From Shinella pollutisoli (lineage in GTDB: Bacteria; Pseudomonadota; Alphaproteobacteria; Rhizobiales; Rhizobiaceae), in assembly GCF_024609765.1 (NCBI RefSeq), contig NZ_JANFDG010000038.1:1-42312 (forward strand): a stretch of 42,312 nt of DNA. Reading direction: 5' to 3'. Each line of letters starts with the position of its first letter. Position 1 is the stretch's first letter. The notes beneath the pieces are model-generated. The model saw nothing but the letters and a program-made list of their open reading frames with translations. It was not told where the DNA came from and made no database searches. Position numbers and translations under genes: made by a program. Positions 41,034-42,312 of the stretch are shown piece after piece.

Positions 41034-41052
41034 TATATTGAATGAACGTTCA
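41034..41052 (+). promoter_or_regulatory. -10 box and TGAACGTTCA operator of the Rieske gene
   Basis: A -10-like TATATT (41034-41039) is followed at once by the perfect 10-bp palindrome TGAACGTTCA (41043-41052), which would cover the start of transcription. Dyads of this form are typical for TetR-family repressors (BetI-like). No regulator gene is in the window; it may lie beyond the right end. Confidence 0.5.
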
Positions 41053-41071
41053 GCAAGATAAGGGGAGCGGC

Positions 41072-42271
41072 ATGAACGAGATGATCCGTGACATCAGCAT
41101 CCCGAACGACTGGGACCGGCGCGGGCTGCCCGGCTGGTGCTACCATAGCACCGCCCTCCTGGAACTGGAGAAGCAGCATGTCTTCCGCGCACACTGGCAG
41201 ATCGCCTGCCACGTCTCCGACGTTCCCGAGCCCGGCGCCTACCTGACGATGGACGTCGTCGGCGAGCGCGCGCTGATCCTGCGCGACAAGGACGCCGGCG
41301 TGCGCGCCTTCCACAACATCTGTCGCCACCGCGGCTCGCGCCTCGTCGCCGACGAGACGGGCGCCTGCCGCAACGCGCTTGTCTGTCCCTTCCACGGCTG
41401 GGTCTACAATCTCGACGGCACGCTGAGGGGCGCCGCCCGCCCGAAGAGCTTCCCGCCGCTCGACAAGGACGAGTTCGCGCTGAAGCCGGTTGAGTGCGAG
41501 GTCTGGATGGGCTTCGTCTTCATCCGCTTCGCCCCCGGCCCCCAACCCTCGGTCGCCGAGCAGATGAAACCCTTCGCGGAGGAGCTTTCGCACTACCGCA
41601 GCGAGGAGATGGTGCCGGCGGGCGGCATCTGGACGCAGGAGACGCCGGTCAACTGGAAGTCCGTGCGCGACGTCGACAACGAGGGCTATCATGTCGCCAT
41701 GGCCCATCCGGCGCTGCAGGACCTCTACGGCTCGACCTATTACGACGAGCCCTTCGTCGACGGGCTCTGCCGCTCGTTCGCCACCTACAATCCGCATGCC
41801 GGCCGGCGCTGGAGCGTGCGCCACTACGTCAAGATCGCGCCCGGGAACCCCCGCCTGCCGGACAGGCTGCGCAAGGCCTGGGTCTATTTCGGCCTGTTCC
41901 CGAACGCCGTCATCGCGGTGACGCCGGAGACGGTGCAGTTCTACCAGGAATTCCCGCTCGGCGTCGGCCGCACGCTCCTGCGCGGCGGCATCTACCGCTA
42001 CCGCGACGAGGACCGCGCGCAACGCCTCGCCCGCTACCTCGCCTTCCGCATCGACCGCGACACCCAGGCCGAGGACGTGCAGCTCACCGTCTGGTCGAAC
42101 GAGGCGATGACCTCCGCCGCCTTCGCCGGCTTCTACCTCTCCGACCTCGAATACGGCGTGCGCACCCACCACGATCATCTCCGCCGCGTGCTGCCGGTGA
42201 TGACGCTGGACGAAGCGCCGGAGGAGAAGGAGATGGCGGGGGTGAATGCGCGAATAGCGAATAGCGAATAG
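41072..42271 (+). CDS. Rieske non-heme iron oxygenase, alpha subunit
   Basis: A 399-residue oxygenase. The Rieske [2Fe-2S] ligands are Cys84/His86 (CRHRGSRL) and Cys105/His108 (CPFHGW). The mononuclear iron site follows at DVDNEGYHVAMAHPAL with His207 and His212 and a later Asp in the C-terminal half. The residue three before the first His, which bridges the two centres and is Asp in most family members, is Glu204 here. A Glu at this place is known from the carnitine oxygenase CntA, so a quaternary ammonium compound is a reasonable substrate guess. ATG 41072 has GGGGAG 5 bases upstream; ATG 41042 lies inside the operator and is unlikely. The C-terminus (ARIANSE) is encoded by a 7-bp tandem repeat. 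A reductase partner may lie outside the window. Confidence 0.9.
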   Translation: MNEMIRDISIPNDWDRRGLPGWCYHSTALLELEKQHVFRAHWQIACHVSDVPEPGAYLTMDVVGERALILRDKDAGVRAFHNICRHRGSRLVADETGACRNALVCPFHGWVYNLDGTLRGAARPKSFPPLDKDEFALKPVECEVWMGFVFIRFAPGPQPSVAEQMKPFAEELSHYRSEEMVPAGGIWTQETPVNWKSVRDVDNEGYHVAMAHPALQDLYGSTYYDEPFVDGLCRSFATYNPHAGRRWSVRHYVKIAPGNPRLPDRLRKAWVYFGLFPNAVIAVTPETVQFYQEFPLGVGRTLLRGGIYRYRDEDRAQRLARYLAFRIDRDTQAEDVQLTVWSNEAMTSAAFAGFYLSDLEYGVRTHHDHLRRVLPVMTLDEAPEEKEMAGVNARIANSE

Positions 42272-42312
42272 CGAATAGCGAATAGCGAATAGCGAATAGC
42301 GAATAGCGAATA
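42250..42312. repeat. 7-bp tandem repeat (GCGAATA) x 9, running off the window
   Basis: Nine perfect copies of GCGAATA fill the last 63 bases of the window and probably continue. The tract begins inside the Rieske gene: the stop TAG is within the fourth codon group of the repeat. Every frame through the repeat meets a TAG within 21 bases, so copy-number change cannot greatly extend the protein. Confidence 0.97.

Noticed and set aside
41016-41039. TTGAAC and TATATT as a promoter for the Rieske gene
   Set aside because: The spacer is only 12 bases, too short for a sigma-70 promoter; only the -10 box is kept as a suggestion.
41042-41071. Upstream ATG for the Rieske gene
   Set aside because: It lies inside the TGAACGTTCA dyad and probably before the transcription start, and has no ribosome-binding site; ATG 41072 has GGGGAG at a good distance.
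42250-42312. CRISPR-like array
   Set aside because: The units are 7 bp, contiguous and identical with no spacers; this is a simple tandem repeat.

Overview
The window is chromosomal DNA from a high-GC alphaproteobacterium, most likely Rhizobiaceae (order Hyphomicrobiales). The evidence is a two-piece, circularly permuted tmRNA gene whose tag reads ANDNYAEARLAA; the block thyA - GST - folA - hflK - hflC - DUF2065 - Do protease; the miaA/serB and ilvB/ilvN neighbourhood; the rhizobial type of PdxJ; and palindromic intergenic repeats of the kind seen in rhizobia. The genus cannot be fixed from the sequence alone. No rRNA or tRNA gene, insertion sequence, prophage or CRISPR array was found. Most of the window is core genome with short intergenic gaps.

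Layout. 1-4.4 kb: a small secreted protein, a cold-shock protein, a divergent HxlR regulator / FAD monooxygenase / NmrA-type reductase module, and pdxJ. 4.5-9.1 kb: a membrane protein with a cyclase-associated N-terminal domain, a MerR-LuxR fusion regulator, a RecD/PIF1-like helicase and an AbrB-family membrane protein. 9.1-12.4 kb: lysE-type exporter, ilvN and ilvB (minus strand), preceded by a transcription attenuator that encodes a 19-residue Val/Ile/Leu-rich leader peptide. 12.5-17 kb: HerA-type ATPase, miaA, serB and a GNAT acetyltransferase. 17-23.4 kb (minus strand): Do/DegP protease, DUF2065 protein, hflC, hflK, folA, a glutathione transferase, thyA and a DUF2853 protein. 23.6-25.1 kb: ssrA, then sspB, a DUF4169 protein and a ribbon-helix-helix protein. 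25-35 kb (minus strand): a giant AsmA-like protein, an FAD-linked D-2-hydroxyacid dehydrogenase, and an RND efflux permease with its adaptor. 35.2-39 kb: a Tat-exported cyclase-family hydrolase, a carboxymuconolactone decarboxylase-like protein and UvrD/PcrA helicase. 39-42.3 kb: a DUF2778 (Tlde1-like) L,D-transpeptidase-type membrane protein, a His/Gly-rich secreted peptide and a Rieske oxygenase whose 3' end runs into a 7-bp tandem repeat.

How genes work together. ssrA and sspB lie side by side, so the tag RNA and the adaptor that delivers tagged proteins to ClpXP are neighbours. hflKC, the Do protease and the DUF2065 protein form a membrane and envelope protein-quality block. thyA and folA share one-carbon metabolism around dTMP. 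ilvB/ilvN plus the LysE-type exporter form one attenuated branched-chain amino acid unit. No clearly new multi-gene defence or metabolic system was found. The most informative signals are regulatory: the apparently leaderless ilv attenuator, the back-to-back start codons of miaA and serB, twin operators before the RND pump, and repeat elements.
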